Positions 52,576 to 62,960 of a stretch of 64,000 nt of DNA are shown one piece after another. The position numbers and the translations under genes are program-made. The notes beneath the pieces are model-generated. The model saw only the letters and a program-made list of their open reading frames with translations, searched no databases and had not been told where the DNA came from. Every line of letters begins with the position of its first letter. The stretch's first letter is position 1. This stretch comes from Lepidostoma basale (taxonomy: Eukaryota; Arthropoda; Insecta; Trichoptera; Lepidostomatidae): NCBI GenBank assembly GCA_022606425.2, contig JAHDVF020000215.1:62001-126000 (forward strand), read 5' to 3'.

Positions 52576-53000
52576 AAAAATCCGTAAAAAACAGTTACAT
52601 ATTTAAGATGATTCGTGTATCAAAGTTTTTGACGTTTTGAGTGGTGTGGGTCAGAGGGGAGGAACTTTATGTATGCAAAGTAATCCCTTTCACCCGGTAG
52701 TTACACAATCAAATCAGTAAATCTCGGATGAACGTTTGCACCTTGTAGTGACGCCCAACTCCCGGCTAACGGATTACCCAACGCGTGACTTGTTGAAAAT
52801 TAACTTTCACAGTAAGCTTCAAAAATAATTTAACAATATCAACAATCTTTTCAAAACTGATATTAATTTTGTTTAAACTTTTGTTCAATCACAGATTCAA
52901 TTTATATCCCTAACGAACACCCCGAATCAAATAATTAAGCCCCTGCATTCTTTAAAAAACAAAATAATCTTATTTACAATAGTGTTACTATCAGATCATG
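52576..53000. other. No recognisable feature
   Basis: AT-rich, unassigned. Confidence 0.4.
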
Positions 53001-53004
53001 GATA

Positions 53005-53335
53005 AAATTAAAAAGGATCCCTGAGATGGTTTGGACATATGGAACGAATGGATGAGAGTAGGCTAAAAAGTTGTACACAAGTAGCGTGAGTGGAAAAAGA
53101 AGTCGAGGACGACCGAGGAAAACATAGCATTACCAAATTAATCAATTACTAAAAGGCGGCCACATTCGAAGTCGGAATAATCGACTTGCGTGCATGGTAC
53201 GATGTATAAATGTAGAGGAATCCCGAGATGTATGCCAGGACAAAGCATTGGTGGCGAGTGGCGATCCATTCTCTCTGCCTACCCCTCCGGAGGAATGGCG
53301 TGATGGTTAGTTAGTTAGTTAGTAGTAACTACCAG
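53005..53335 (+). mobile_element. LINE-T fragment with TTAG tail
   Basis: 'ggatccctgagatggtttggacatatgg' (LRWFGHME) to the tail at 53306-53324. Several frameshifts; a diverged copy. Confidence 0.78.
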
Positions 53336-53344
53336 AAGTTAGAT

Positions 53345-53575
53345 GCATAGTCACTGCGACCTTGGCAAGAGCTATATCTGCCACACAGAAGGTCCCAGGT
53401 TCGAATCCTGGCGATGGCAGTGTGATTGTCACAATATCATGGGTCTGGTGTAGAATTCACTTGACAATAAAATGGCCTTAGATTGGCTACCATGTCTACA
53501 TGAGAATTAATATAATAGCTAAAACAAATTGTATACAGTAATTCGGTTCAAACGACCTGATGTATACAAAAAGGG
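53345..53575 (+). mobile_element. SINE-1 (B tail)
   Basis: Head decayed (A box partly lost), GGTTCGAATCC B box at about 53398, body, tail B to 'cgacctgatgtatac'. Confidence 0.82.
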
Positions 53576-53788
53576 TTGAGGGTTACTATACCTGAAGATA
53601 TAAGTCAATGTCCAAATAAAAGATTAGCCTCTTTTATCGAAATGAAATTAATAAATATTTGATATTATGAATGTGTTTAGAAGTGCATTCACAGAAGGAT
53701 GATATTTGAAGCAATACAATGAGAAAATAGTATCAACGCACAATGTACGAGTATTTCGGATTTCTTTTTTTGCATGATTTAATTTTTT
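53576..53788. other. No recognisable feature
   Basis: AT-rich spacer. Confidence 0.35.
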
Positions 53789-53789
53789 T

Positions 53790-54228
53790 AACGTGTAACA
53801 TAAATTAAATAAACACAAAAGTCCGGATCGTCCATGTCAACATGTGCAACATCGAAAAAAACATTATGTGTTATTACTTTATGTGCTAAATTAAAAAGCG
53901 GTGGATATTTGGAACATAAATTAAATAGACAATATGTGCACCATCTAAAAAGAAAATTTTGTGTTAAATTATTTTTATTTTGTTATTTTATTTTATATCA
54001 TTGTATTTTATATTATTTATTTTAGATTTATTTTGTGGGTGTTGGACGATCGAAGTGTGCGCGGGAGATGCCTATTGGTGGCGATGAGGTTCGCAACCCA
54101 TCACACCGCGTCTCCCGCGGGGCGAAAAGAGAAGGATGGAGTGCCGCATCAGTAAAAGTGTGACAGTCCATTCTATCTGCCTACCCTTTCGGGGAAACGG
54201 CGTGATGGTTAGTTAGTTAGTTAGTTAA
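53790..54228 (+). mobile_element. VRGRC subfamily, LINE-T-tailed, copy
   Basis: 'aacacaaaagtccggatcgtcc', DDRSVRGRCLLVAMRFATHH in frame, then a frameshift at the SPAG region and the terminus with TTAG units at 54209-54226. Confidence 0.8.
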
Positions 54229-54279
54229 TTTTTTTAATCACTAAAAAATATTGTGTGCTATTCAATCCTTTAAGTTGAA

Positions 54280-54482
54280 ATTTCTTTTATTGTTCTTCTA
54301 CTTTCCCTTATTGAAGATCTTGCGATCTGTTTATACAGGATATTAAATTTATTCCTGTGATTTTGACCAAACCTTTCCTTCGTCTCTTTGGTGGTCTTTC
54401 TGGTGGTCCCTCCAGAATCGTCTTCTCTGCTTACTCCATCTCACAATATCTATTGTTGCTGTATATTAAAGTTCTTGAATTT
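54280..54482 (-). mobile_element. LINE-G 3' fragment
   Basis: 'gatcttgcgatctgtttatac' and 'tttggtggtctttctggtgg' match 41122-41220 on the minus strand. Tail degraded. Confidence 0.7.
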
Positions 54483-55298
54483 CGATGGGTGTGTTAAATA
54501 TATCGTTTATTTGATTTTTTAAATTATTTTATAAAAATGATTTTTTAAATAATTTTTAAATGTGGAATTGGAACTTCACCTCGATTTTTTACATAATTTT
54601 TAGATTAAACTATTAATCGACAGGGTAATCACCAAATAATGGCTTCAAAATTTAACATGAATAATTTTTTCAAATGTACTCGTACCATAGAAAAACTTTT
54701 TAACCAATTAAAAAATAAAATGGTTTCTAAGCTAATCAAAAGATTTTACTGAAATCTCTTGATGGAAGTTCATTTTAAAAGATTATTATATAAAACGATG
54801 TTTTTTAAAATTATTATTTAAAATGATTGTTTCATAAAGATCACTAAATTAATTTTTATTTTGTGAAAAAATAAGGAATATTAAGTAAATTTTTGTGGTA
54901 GTGGTTCAAATGCAATTGTTTTCGACTGTACTGGCCTTATCGATTCTGCCCACGGAGGCACTTTAATAATTATTTATTCGGGTCATTGTTTTATAAAATG
55001 TGGGATGTGACACAAAGCCATTGCACAATGGCTCCATTATTATACTAAATAAATCAGAATCAATCCATTTAAATCATTATAGAATTATAACACTAGAATT
55101 AAGAGTACATCCAAAAATAAATTAAATTCTCACTTTCTTGCGCAAGATTGATACTCCTATTTATAGATCCCCCAAAAATATTATATACGAGTATAATAGG
55201 TTTTTTTCAAGTAATCAATCCTAAGGATTGGTTTGCTGTTAACTCTAACTTATCAAGATCTTCTCTTGATCTTGGAATGCCACTTGGGCCTTTTAATA
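54483..55298. other. No recognisable feature
   Basis: About 800 bp of AT-rich DNA with no domain-bearing ORF. The minus strand has no long frame either. Confidence 0.4.
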
Positions 55299-55299
55299 T

Positions 55300-55625
55300 G
55301 AGAGTATTCAATTGCTCTTTTATACACTTGTCCATTTATAGATTAAATAGCTGAAAGGGTTGAATGTAGTTGGCAAAATTAGCGGAGTGTCAGTAAGCTG
55401 TCTCTTGTATGCGGATGACGCTGTCCTAGTTGCAGACAACGAGAATGGTCCTGGTGAATAGTATGTATGAGGTATGCATGCGAAATGATCCGATGATGAA
55501 TGTTAATAAGTCCAACGTAATGGTTTTTAAAAAATAAGAAATCATGACAGTCTGCAACACTAGCGTGAATGGTGAAAATTTGGAGCAAGTAGATTAGTTC
55601 GTGTATTTAGGTAGTATGTTTAAAA
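55300..55625 (+). pseudogene. LINE-T reverse transcriptase fragment
   Basis: Reads, with frameshifts, ISGVSVSCLLYADDAVLVAD (YADD catalytic motif), then CMRNDPMMNVNKSNVMVF and SVNGENLEQVD, FVYLGSMFKRYER. It extends the family upstream of the region seen at 10929-11445. A 30-bp deletion after ENE removes part of the palm. Confidence 0.82.
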
Positions 55626-55692
55626 GATATGAACGAGTTGTATATGCTTTGTATACAACACGCACATTTATTTAAAAAATAAAATAAAAATA

Positions 55693-55739
55693 AAATATCA
55701 AACATGTTTCGGACTAACGAGCTCTTCATCAGTGATATT
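55693..55739 (-). ncRNA. Hammerhead ribozyme candidate, best stem I
   Basis: Minus strand: AAUAUCA pairs perfectly over 7 bp with UGAUAUU. CUGAUGA core is canonical. Stem II GAGCU/AGUCC around CGUU has one A-C mismatch and one G-U. GAAAC, AU loop and GUU cleavage triplet follow. The strongest single candidate in the window. Confidence 0.8.
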
Positions 55740-55773
55740 ATATAAATATTTAAAATTATTTTAATAATTTATA

Positions 55774-55827
55774 TTATATTACTGATTAGAGAAGGGCTGG
55801 TTAGTCCGAAACATGTTTGATATTTTA
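55774..55827 (+). ncRNA. Hammerhead partner with core insertion
   Basis: Stem I AUAUUA/UGAUAU (one G-U) and a perfect stem II GGGCU/AGUCC around GGUU, GAAAC, GUU. The core reads CUGAUUAGAGAA, that is, an insertion inside CUGAUGA, so this arm is probably inactive although its stem II is better than its partner's. Confidence 0.65.
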
Positions 55828-55935
55828 TTTTTATTTTATTGTTTAATAAATGTTAGTGTTGCATACAAAGTACAAAAAAAAGAAACATTAAACATCTACA
55901 ATACAAATTTATGGCAAACAGAAAAAAATTTACAT

Positions 55936-56322
55936 TGTTGGTCACGAAACAATAAATATTATTTGTAATACATATGGCACGTGAATATTAAATAAATGTA
56001 TGCTTGCGCATGTACCAAATGACCTGTGTATGTGAAGGTACTTACCTAACATTATAAATAACGATCTTCCGCCTAATTGATGGCGCCCAGAAGCTCCGGG
56101 CGTCTAGTTTTGGTAATTTCCTTTTGATTAGGTGTCTAACTACTTGAAATTCCAACTAATGGACGAGTATTGAGGTGATAAATCTATTTCACAAGCCTAC
56201 ACAGTTTCACTCAATTAAATGAAAATAATTTAATTAATTTTATACTTATTTTTTCCGTGGGTATTATGAGCTATACATCATATCTATTAAGAAGTAGTTG
56301 TACCCAAATTTTTAAAACTATC
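55936..56322. other. No recognisable feature
   Basis: AT-rich, unassigned. Confidence 0.4.
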
Positions 56323-56326
56323 ATAA

Positions 56327-56800
56327 AATTAACTAACTAACTAACCATCACGCCGTCTCCCCGAAAGCGAAGGCAGAAAGAATGGACTGCCACACTTAAA
56401 CCGATGCGGCACTCCATCCTTCTCTTTTCGCCCCGCGATGCGGTGTGATGGGTTGCGAAACTCATCGCCACCAATAGGCATATCCCGCGCACACTTCGAT
56501 CGTCCAACGTCCACAAAATAAATCTAAAACAAATTATTTAAAATACAATGATATAAAATAAAATAACAAAATAAAAATAATTTAATACCTACGTAATGTT
56601 CTTTTAGATGGTGCACTTGTCGTCAGCTGGACGATCCGGACATTTGTGTTTATTTAATTTATAATCCACCGTTTTTTTTAAATTAACTGTAATTAGGCAC
56701 TTAAAACAACGCAACACCAGCAAAAACTTAAAAATATTATTGAAGAATTTATTCAGATTGTCATTGGAACAAAATAAAAATCATCATAAAATCATCATTA
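56327..56800 (-). mobile_element. VRGRC subfamily, LINE-T-tailed, copy
   Basis: TAAC tail at 56331-56347, terminus, VRGRC block, 'gtccggatcgtcc' at 56630 (inverted), extending to 'gttccaatgacaa'-type sequence at 56760-56773. Confidence 0.8.
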
Positions 56801-57105
56801 CTGTCCCATTTGAGCAATTTTGCTTCAAAAAGCTTAGGCTAAAGTTAGCTCAGTTCTTTACTTGGTGCTGAGCAAAGTATTTTTTAGTTTTCCACTTCGC
56901 GTCACATACAGTGTGGCCAACGTGATGTATAGTAGTATTCGCTAGGATATGTCACGTAGCTTGCAGCGTAGAACTTATCACTATGCGACGTTCCTTCCTG
57001 GGTGGCCGTATTCCTAAGGATTACATTGACCTCTGTATATTTATGTAATGTGAATTTTTTTTGTTATTGACGTCAAATTATAATGTATAAATATAAAAAA
57101 ATTAT
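56801..57105. other. No recognisable feature
   Basis: Unassigned. Confidence 0.35.
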
Positions 57106-57107
57106 AA

Positions 57108-57370
57108 TGACACCGATGGGAAGAGCAATTAATCTGCTGAACGCGGTCTCCTCGGAGATCAACGTCTTTCATATGAATGAAAGTACGTTCAGAAGACAAA
57201 TACTCTAGACTTTAGAGAGTATCTTGTCTTCCTAATATCGAACCATCTCTCATGCCTTCCTGCTATTATATTGTATATATTATATTTTACATGTAATCAA
57301 TAGATGCCTTAAACATTAATATTGTTTGTAATGTGTGTTGAGATATTAAACTGATTTGATTTGATTGGAT
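57108..57370 (+). mobile_element. LINE-C 3' end
   Basis: GRAINLLNAVSSEINVFHMN and ESTFRRQIL, a short 3' UTR, then the terminus (attaaactgatttgatttga) near 57346. It helps define the family's C-terminus. Confidence 0.8.
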
Positions 57371-58332
57371 TAGACAAAGGCAAGATGAATAAAAATGAAA
57401 TGACATTAATTTTGTAATATTCCATAATAACGAATTTTCTTCATATGAATCAAGCCCAATTTATTTCAATTCTAAAATTGTTATTTTTAAGTCTAAACAA
57501 TTTTAAAGATTTTGGTTTCTACATCAGAAGAAGTGTATAAACTAAAAGCTGTTTTTATGTTGTTAAGACATAGTTAATATCATTTACTCAATTTGGCTAA
57601 AATTAATTAATATTGAAAACTAAAATCTCTCGTAATAATTGTGGAGGAGGTGGACTGCTATCATTTTCTTCTTCTTTTTTGATATATTTTCGTCAGATTT
57701 CCAAGACAAATAAAACATTTCTATCCTTAGCAGGAAAAAGCAGTTCCATTAAAAATGCTTTCATTGACATGTCATTCGCGTTCAACGATTCTATGGCGTT
57801 CTACAGTGTTAATTTAAATGTTACTCTATCTAATATAAAAATCATTGCATAAACACCGCTCAATATATCAGTGTGTAACACAAAAATTTAATATGGTTCA
57901 CTGTCAACAGTTAAGCTAGAAGTAACATTCATTATCCACTCATAATTATCCGTAATTATTTATTACCTACCAGTTATTTCACTCAAAATAACGCTACGAG
58001 CGTTTCGTTAATACAGAAATACTAGAAACAAGATATTTACGAGTCGAACATAATGCATTGAATTGTAATTTTCTTCGGTAAATTACGTCGGTCTCTTACT
58101 GATTCTGGGTTTAAAATGGTATACCATTTGTTTGGCGGTGTGATTAACTCGAGATTGCTCTTAAACCTTATTAAGTATCATTAGACAGGATGCATAGTAG
58201 ATTCCTCCCGCGGAGACTAGATTAATGGCCACATATGAAATCATCCTGTCTTATTACTAATTATTAATTAATTGGGTGAGGTGCTACGATTAATTGTGAT
58301 GATATTGGGAATTGAAGGTTTGTTGATGGCAA
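57371..58332. other. No recognisable feature
   Basis: Nearly 1 kb AT-rich; the ORF at 57613-57852 has no motif. Confidence 0.4.
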
Positions 58333-58336
58333 AAAA

Positions 58337-58425
58337 CCTAAAAGTTACCATAAAGTTACCATAAAGTTACCATAAAGCTACCATAATGTTACCATAAAGT
58401 TACCATAAAGTTCTAGTTACCATAA
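58337..58425. repeat. 11-bp tandem repeat
   Basis: About seven units of AAAGTTACCAT with two single-base variants and one 7-bp interruption. Confidence 0.92.
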
Positions 58426-58439
58426 TAAACACAATGAAT

Positions 58440-58578
58440 TAAAAGTCGGAAGAATCTGCGTATGTGTATGACTCGCTGTATGAATATGAAGAAAGCTAGA
58501 GAGGTGTGTCAGTATAGAGTAGTGTGGGGGTCCATTATATCTGCCTAACTTTTCGGAGAAACGGAGTAATTGTTTTTT
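58440..58578 (+). mobile_element. LINE-T variant 3' end
   Basis: 'gtatgactcgctgtatgaatatgaag' to 'cttttcggagaaacggagtaattg'. The tail is T-rich rather than TTAG. Confidence 0.65.
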
Positions 58579-58904
58579 TGTAATTTTTGATAAAAAAGGT
58601 TGTTTTCAGGAGATTTAAAAAATTTACACAAAACCAAAAAGTAATCAAGCTTTCATTTTGCGTTAATTGGGTTTTAAAATATTGCAAGACATTGTCATTT
58701 TTCACACTATCAAATATCAAACTAAAAAGAAAATTAACTGACGAAGAAAGAGAATATTATGAAATTCAATTTATGCAAAGTAAAAAAACTTATTTTTACA
58801 AAATTAATGTTGTTATTCAAAATTCGTAGTATTTTAGAAGTTCATTGTAATTAATGAATATGTTTTTTTGTGTAAAAAATCTTTTAAAAATGCATAGTCA
58901 GTTA
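58579..58904. other. Unassigned, one 80-codon ORF
   Basis: The ORF at 58587-58829 contains KLKRKLTDEEREYYEIQF, somewhat protein-like, but AT-driven and unrecognised. Confidence 0.25.
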
Positions 58905-59125
58905 AAATCCACTAATGTTTGTGATCAACCGGTTTCGACAGCTTGCGACATTACATTCATTAAGTTCAATACGTTTTTTTATAAATTCAATTATATTTTA
59001 TGAGATTGACATGTTTCGCCTTGTTCAGGTATTTAATGACACCTAAGCAAGGCGATATATTATATATCACTCCTATTAAATATAATAAAAATTCTAGAAG
59101 TGATGACGTTTTCATTAATATTTTA
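58905..59125. mobile_element. PLE-E and GTTTCTTGAACAATG-type fragments
   Basis: 58920-58970 holds an inverted CAAGCUGUCGAAACCGGUU block (PLE-E-like). 58985-59115 holds 'gacatgtttcgcc' and an inverted 'aaggcga' arm. Confidence 0.55.
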
Positions 59126-59718
59126 TATTTCATAAGAAGTTTTAATGTAGTGTTCAATATAAATAAAAGTTTATTTTTAATCTCGAATTTTTCACATTCG
59201 GTCATTTTGGAATTAACCCATATTGTTATACATTATATAGGTATACGTATGCATCTAACAAGACGATATAAAAACTATCCCGTCCTCCTATACAGGTCCA
59301 ATTTGTAAACATTCCTCTCGGGAGACATAAGTAATGGTCCTTTCTTATGTTTATCTCTTATTCCGGGTTAAAAATCTAAATGAGATAGTGTTGCCAGTTG
59401 CGATGGGATGGTTTATGCGTGGAGTTCTGTGTTGAAGTAATTTTTCTTGTGTTGCTTCTTCGATACGATCTAACTGCATCTCTCTGCTTTGTTCGAATCG
59501 CTTCTCTAATGTTGATGAAATATGGAAGCCTCCGAGCACTTAACAGGGGGGCTATAAATGTTATTACTAAAAAAGTATTTAAAAATGATAATAAACACGA
59601 TGGTTATCAAGTGTACATAAAATTGTTATAATGTCTTGAATTTTGATAAATCAATAGTTAAGTAATATTTTTTATTATTTGATGAATTGAATTGCATATG
59701 GAGTATTCAATATTATTT
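59126..59718. other. No recognisable feature
   Basis: The short minus ORF 59351-59539 (SSTLEKRFEQSREMQLDRIE) is charged but unrecognised. Confidence 0.35.
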
Positions 59719-59719
59719 T

Positions 59720-60178
59720 TATTTTTCTTCTTCTTTCTTGTTGTAGACCTATATGATCTGTTCTGCAGCGTGTTGTTCCTACTGTGAGGTAGACTCCCAG
59801 CTGTCCTTACATCTTTTAGGAGATCTTCCACGAGGACGAGTCCCATTGAGGCTGATTATGAAATGCAATATAGGGGAGTCTGGTGGTGTCCATTGTTTGA
59901 ACATGACCGTATCAGTCCCTTTTTCGCTGTCTGCTCTATCTTATAATATCCTCAACCTCACATATCTCTCTTATTCTGGTGTTTCTCACGTGTCTTGCCT
60001 GCTATCGTCCTCAGTGTCTTCATTTCCGAAGTCCTCAAAACTTGTTTGGTCCTTCCTGTGTCTGCCCTTGCTTCGACGCCATATGTTATTATTGGTCTTA
60101 CGCATGCTTTATAGATTCTCATCTTACTCTTAATGGCGATTTTTTTGTTTTTCAATATATTGTGGATTTTAGGGCGCC
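59720..60178 (-). mobile_element. LINE-G C-terminal region
   Basis: Minus strand: MRIYKACVRPIITYGVEARA, DTGRTKQVLRTSEMKTLRTI, AGKTREKHQ, then a frameshift and the RLP...GRPP equivalents. (GAA)n tail near 59725-59738. Confidence 0.82.
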
Positions 60179-60284
60179 ATACTTATTGTAGTTTGTGAAA
60201 AATTATACATTAAATTACTTAAAACTAATTAAACTAAACAATCGAACAAATAACAAATTACAGCAAGTAAAAATTACTGATTTA
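60179..60284. other. Short AT-rich spacer
   Basis: Nothing recognised. Confidence 0.3.
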
Positions 60285-60285
60285 A

Positions 60286-60475
60286 TTGTATCTCAATAGA
60301 GACGAAGATGCAAATTGGAAACTGAATATGGTTGATCAAGGTGTTTACAGGGCTTATGACCTGTCATTGGTTGGGTTAAGCGCACGCTTTATGTAATTAT
60401 AACATTCCCATTCCACCTTTCTTAATGACCATGTCTGACAAATTTTTCGTATACATGTATAAGTATACATTCACA
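60286..60475 (+). mobile_element. M-TTAA MITE, 5' half
   Basis: TTAA border, 'ttgtatctcaatagagacga' terminus, to 'ccatgtctgacaaatttttc'. Confidence 0.8.
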
Positions 60476-60584
60476 AAAAATATAGTAAAAATTACATTCA
60501 AATTTAAGTTTTTAAAAGTTAAATATAAATTACTACGATAATACATCTATAATATTTACCTCATTGATAATAAATGAACGGCCA

Positions 60585-61152
60585 TATTTGGTGGAATGTT
60601 AATATGTTAAAAATTCAAATTAGACCTGTATGGTATGGAGGACGGGATAGTTTGTATATCGTCTTGTTTATTAAAAAACGGCCAGCATGGAACTGGCAAA
60701 AGAAGGATGAAAGTAGAATAAATGCAGTTGAAATGAGATCTCTTAGAAGAATGTGTGGATACTCTGTGTATGATAGAGTGCCGAATGAAAATATAAGAAG
60801 TGAATGCGGTGCGAATGATGGTGTCATGAACAAAATAATGAAAGTATCATTAAGATGGTTTGGACATATGGAAAGAATGAATGAAGAAAGAATGGTAAAA
60901 AAATTATATGTTAATGATGTAAATGGTACCAGAAATAGAGGAAGACCGAGGAAAACGTGGCACGATCAAATAAATCAAATATTGAATGTCGGCCATGTGA
61001 GGAGTCAGAGAAATCGACGCGCGTGCATGACACGATGTATGAATGTTGAGGAAGCGAGAGAAATATTTCAGGAAAGAAAAGTGTGGCAGTCCATTCTTTC
61101 TGCCTACCCCTTCGGGGAGACGGCGTGATGGTTAGTTAGTTAGTTAGTTAGT
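60585..61152 (+). mobile_element. LINE-T C-terminal reference copy with TTAG tail
   Basis: Open frame to the stop at 61126-61128: WNWQKKDESRINAVEMRSL, RRMCGYSVYDRVPNENIR, SLRWFGHMERMNEERMVKK, RNRGRPRKTWHDQINQIL, RACMTRCMNVEEAREIFQE, SILSAYPFGETA-stop. Only about 4 bp separate the stop from (TTAG)n at 61131-61155, so the family has almost no 3' UTR. Upstream of about 60685 the frame is unrelated sequence (5' truncation). Intact frame implies a recent insertion. Confidence 0.9.
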
Positions 61153-61155
61153 TAG

Positions 61156-61490
61156 CCATATTTGGTTTCATTGATTTGTGACAAAGGTTTGTGATTTTTT
61201 TTTACAATGTAATCAAGAACACCCTGTGTGCACGGGTGGGTGAATTTCTTATTATTTTTATGTTGCCTGATAAGGTTTCTATTATAAATGTACGCACCGA
61301 GAAAGTAACCTATGTTCTAGTAGACAGGTAACTTACGATATTGCCTCGTGGTGAAATTTGGATGAGTTTAGAACATTCTATTATGTTGAAAAAACTTCTT
61401 AGAGATATATCACAGAGGAAGATCGTTTATCTGTAATAACTATCCCAGATTCATACGTTATTTTATTGCTTCTTCGAATTTATATTAGAG
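61156..61490. other. No recognisable feature
   Basis: Unassigned AT-rich spacer. Confidence 0.35.
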
Positions 61491-61599
61491 AACATTTTTT
61501 GTTGTTGTATACAACACGATATTATATAATTCATCACTGTAAATATACATGTTTCATTTCTCTTTTTCTTTTTTAAATACAACACTAACATTAAAATTA

Positions 61600-61640
61600 C
61601 ATAGACATGTTTCGGACAACCAGTCCTTCTTCAGTGATAC
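61600..61640 (-). ncRNA. Hammerhead ribozyme candidate, left arm
   Basis: Minus strand: CUGAAGA, A, GGAC/GUCC stem II with UGGUU loop, GAAAC, AU loop, GUC. Core intact; stem I begins with an A-U pair but is otherwise weak. Confidence 0.68.
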
Positions 61641-61691
61641 ATATTATAAAGATACATATTTAAAATATTATAAAATTGTTTTATGATCTGT

Positions 61692-61731
61692 CAGATCTGA
61701 AGAAGGACTGGTTGTCCGAAACATGTCTATG
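61692..61731 (+). ncRNA. Hammerhead ribozyme candidate, right arm
   Basis: CUGAAGA at 61697-61703, same stem II and stem III as the left arm, GUC ending 61727. The sequence upstream differs (gtcagat), weakening stem I. Confidence 0.65.
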
Positions 61732-61844
61732 TAATTAAAAAAAATTTAATGTATGTATTGTATATACAAAAAAAAAGAAAAAGAGAAATAAAGCATCTAC
61801 AACACAAAGTATGGCAAACATAGAAGAAAAACATATTTCAAACT

Positions 61845-62068
61845 GTTAAAATAATAACTTCGTTTAAAGTATCACAATTGTATTTTTATTTTACGCAACA
61901 GCTGTTTCGTCAACCTATGTTGACATCATCAGGTGTTACAATGATGATGTCAACATAGGTTGACGAAAAAGCTGTCGCGTAAAATAAAAATACAATTGTG
62001 ATACGTAAAACAAAGTTTTTAATTTAGCAGTTTATAATTAGAGTGTTTCGGTCAAAACAATGGACTAT
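61845..62068. mobile_element. PLE-A fold-back
   Basis: Inverted arms around about 61935, left motif nearly canonical, right motif lacking the C3-containing bases. Ends in inverted 'gtgtttcggtcaaaacaatgg'. Confidence 0.82.
61895..61940 (-). ncRNA. Hammerhead ribozyme candidate, PLE-A
   Basis: Minus strand: CUGAUGA (plus 61926-61932), perfect six-pair stem II GUCAAC/GUUGAC with AUAG loop, GAAAC, a palindromic ACAGCUGU stem III and GUU. Stem I pairs C-G, C-G and A-U around mismatches. Core intact. Confidence 0.75.
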
Positions 62069-62094
62069 TATAAATATTTCAACTAAAGCAAAGA

Positions 62095-62285
62095 TGGCAG
62101 TACATAGGGAAGTTCTAGTGCCAACCCTTATGTATGGAAGTGAAGCTTGGAGCTGGAAAAAAATATGTAAGTAGGATAATGGCGTAGATATGAGATCTCT
62201 GAGAAAAATGTGAGGGAAAAACGATATATAATAGAATACCGATTGACAAAAAAAAGGAAGAAATGTAAGATAGATGATTCATATA
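62095..62285 (+). mobile_element. LINE-T internal fragment
   Basis: 'gatggcagtacatagggaagt' (MAVHNGV-like) through VPTLMYGSEAWSWK, then decay. Corresponds to the start of the 10929-11445 copy. Confidence 0.75.
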
Positions 62286-62369
62286 GGATATAGGATATAG
62301 GCCTCTGCCATTTTCTTCCACTCGTCCCAGTCTTGACTTTTCTGCATCAATGTCGTTCCAGCTATTCGG

Positions 62370-62722
62370 GCAATGATGATGATGATGATGATTTATATAG
62401 CGCCATTTTTGTGAGAGATTCACTTCAAGGGCGCTCATCGCCCAGAAAGAAAAGTTTTAAGAGAGCTTCTGAACACTCCTTCGTCGTCTTGATTGCGGAT
62501 ATTGTAGGGCAGCCTGTTCCACGCCGTCGGTCCCGCGATGCCAAAAGCTCGATCCGCGAATTTTGAAGCTCCTTGGCGCCGCGGGACCAGAAGTTTGTGT
62601 GTTGCTTCTTCCTTCGAGGATCGTAGAGTTGACTGCCGAGGGTTCAAATCTGTCAGCTTGCAAAGTTCTGTGAGATAGTGGGTCGCTCGTCCATGTAAGG
62701 CCTTGTGAACAAGTAGACACAG
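62370..62722 (-). mobile_element. LINE-P C-terminus with CAT tail
   Basis: Minus frame 62435-62647: PRRQGASKFADRAFGIAG, PTAWNRLPYNIRNQDDEG, VFRSSLKTFLSGR-stop. 'P..WN.LP..IR' and 'F+S.LKT.L' are typical of CR1/L2/Jockey-like ORF2 ends. Tail of ATC units at 62374-62395 (minus). Frame open. Confidence 0.82.
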
Positions 62723-62960
62723 TTTATAGTCGATTCGCTCAGGTAACCTTCAGTTCATATTTTAGGCGAACTCCCGACACTCCATTTCTTCGCGAAGTCA
62801 TCAAATAATCTTAAAAAAAAATTATGCTATTTTCAACGATATATCGTATTTGCATTTGCGAGATATAATTTTTCTGGCACTCAAAACTGTAAAATCTAGT
62901 GTGCTAAATATTCAACAACTCACAAATCAGAATAAAATTATTGATTTATCGTAAATGTTT
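62723..62960. other. No recognisable feature
   Basis: AT-rich, unassigned. Confidence 0.35.

Larger units (their letters stand above)
55630..55935. mobile_element. PLE-B fold-back with paired hammerheads
   Basis: Arms (about 55640-55700 and 55820-55905) are inverted. The minus-strand and plus-strand ribozyme motifs lie 35 bp apart, 5' ends facing. The right flank 'acatctacaatacaaattta' is the inverse of the shared PLE-B border. Confidence 0.85.
61495..61830. mobile_element. PLE-B fold-back with two matching hammerheads
   Basis: Both arms carry the same CUGAAGA/GGAC-UGGUU-GUCC/GAAAC/AUGUC motif, pointing outward. The right border 'gcatctacaacacaaagtatggc' (61793) is the inverse of the PLE-B left flank. 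Confidence 0.88.

Noticed and set aside
61126..61155. Telomeric repeats (TTAGG) at TTAG tracts
   Set aside because: Units are TTAG, not the insect telomeric TTAGG, and each tract directly follows the LINE-T stop codon.
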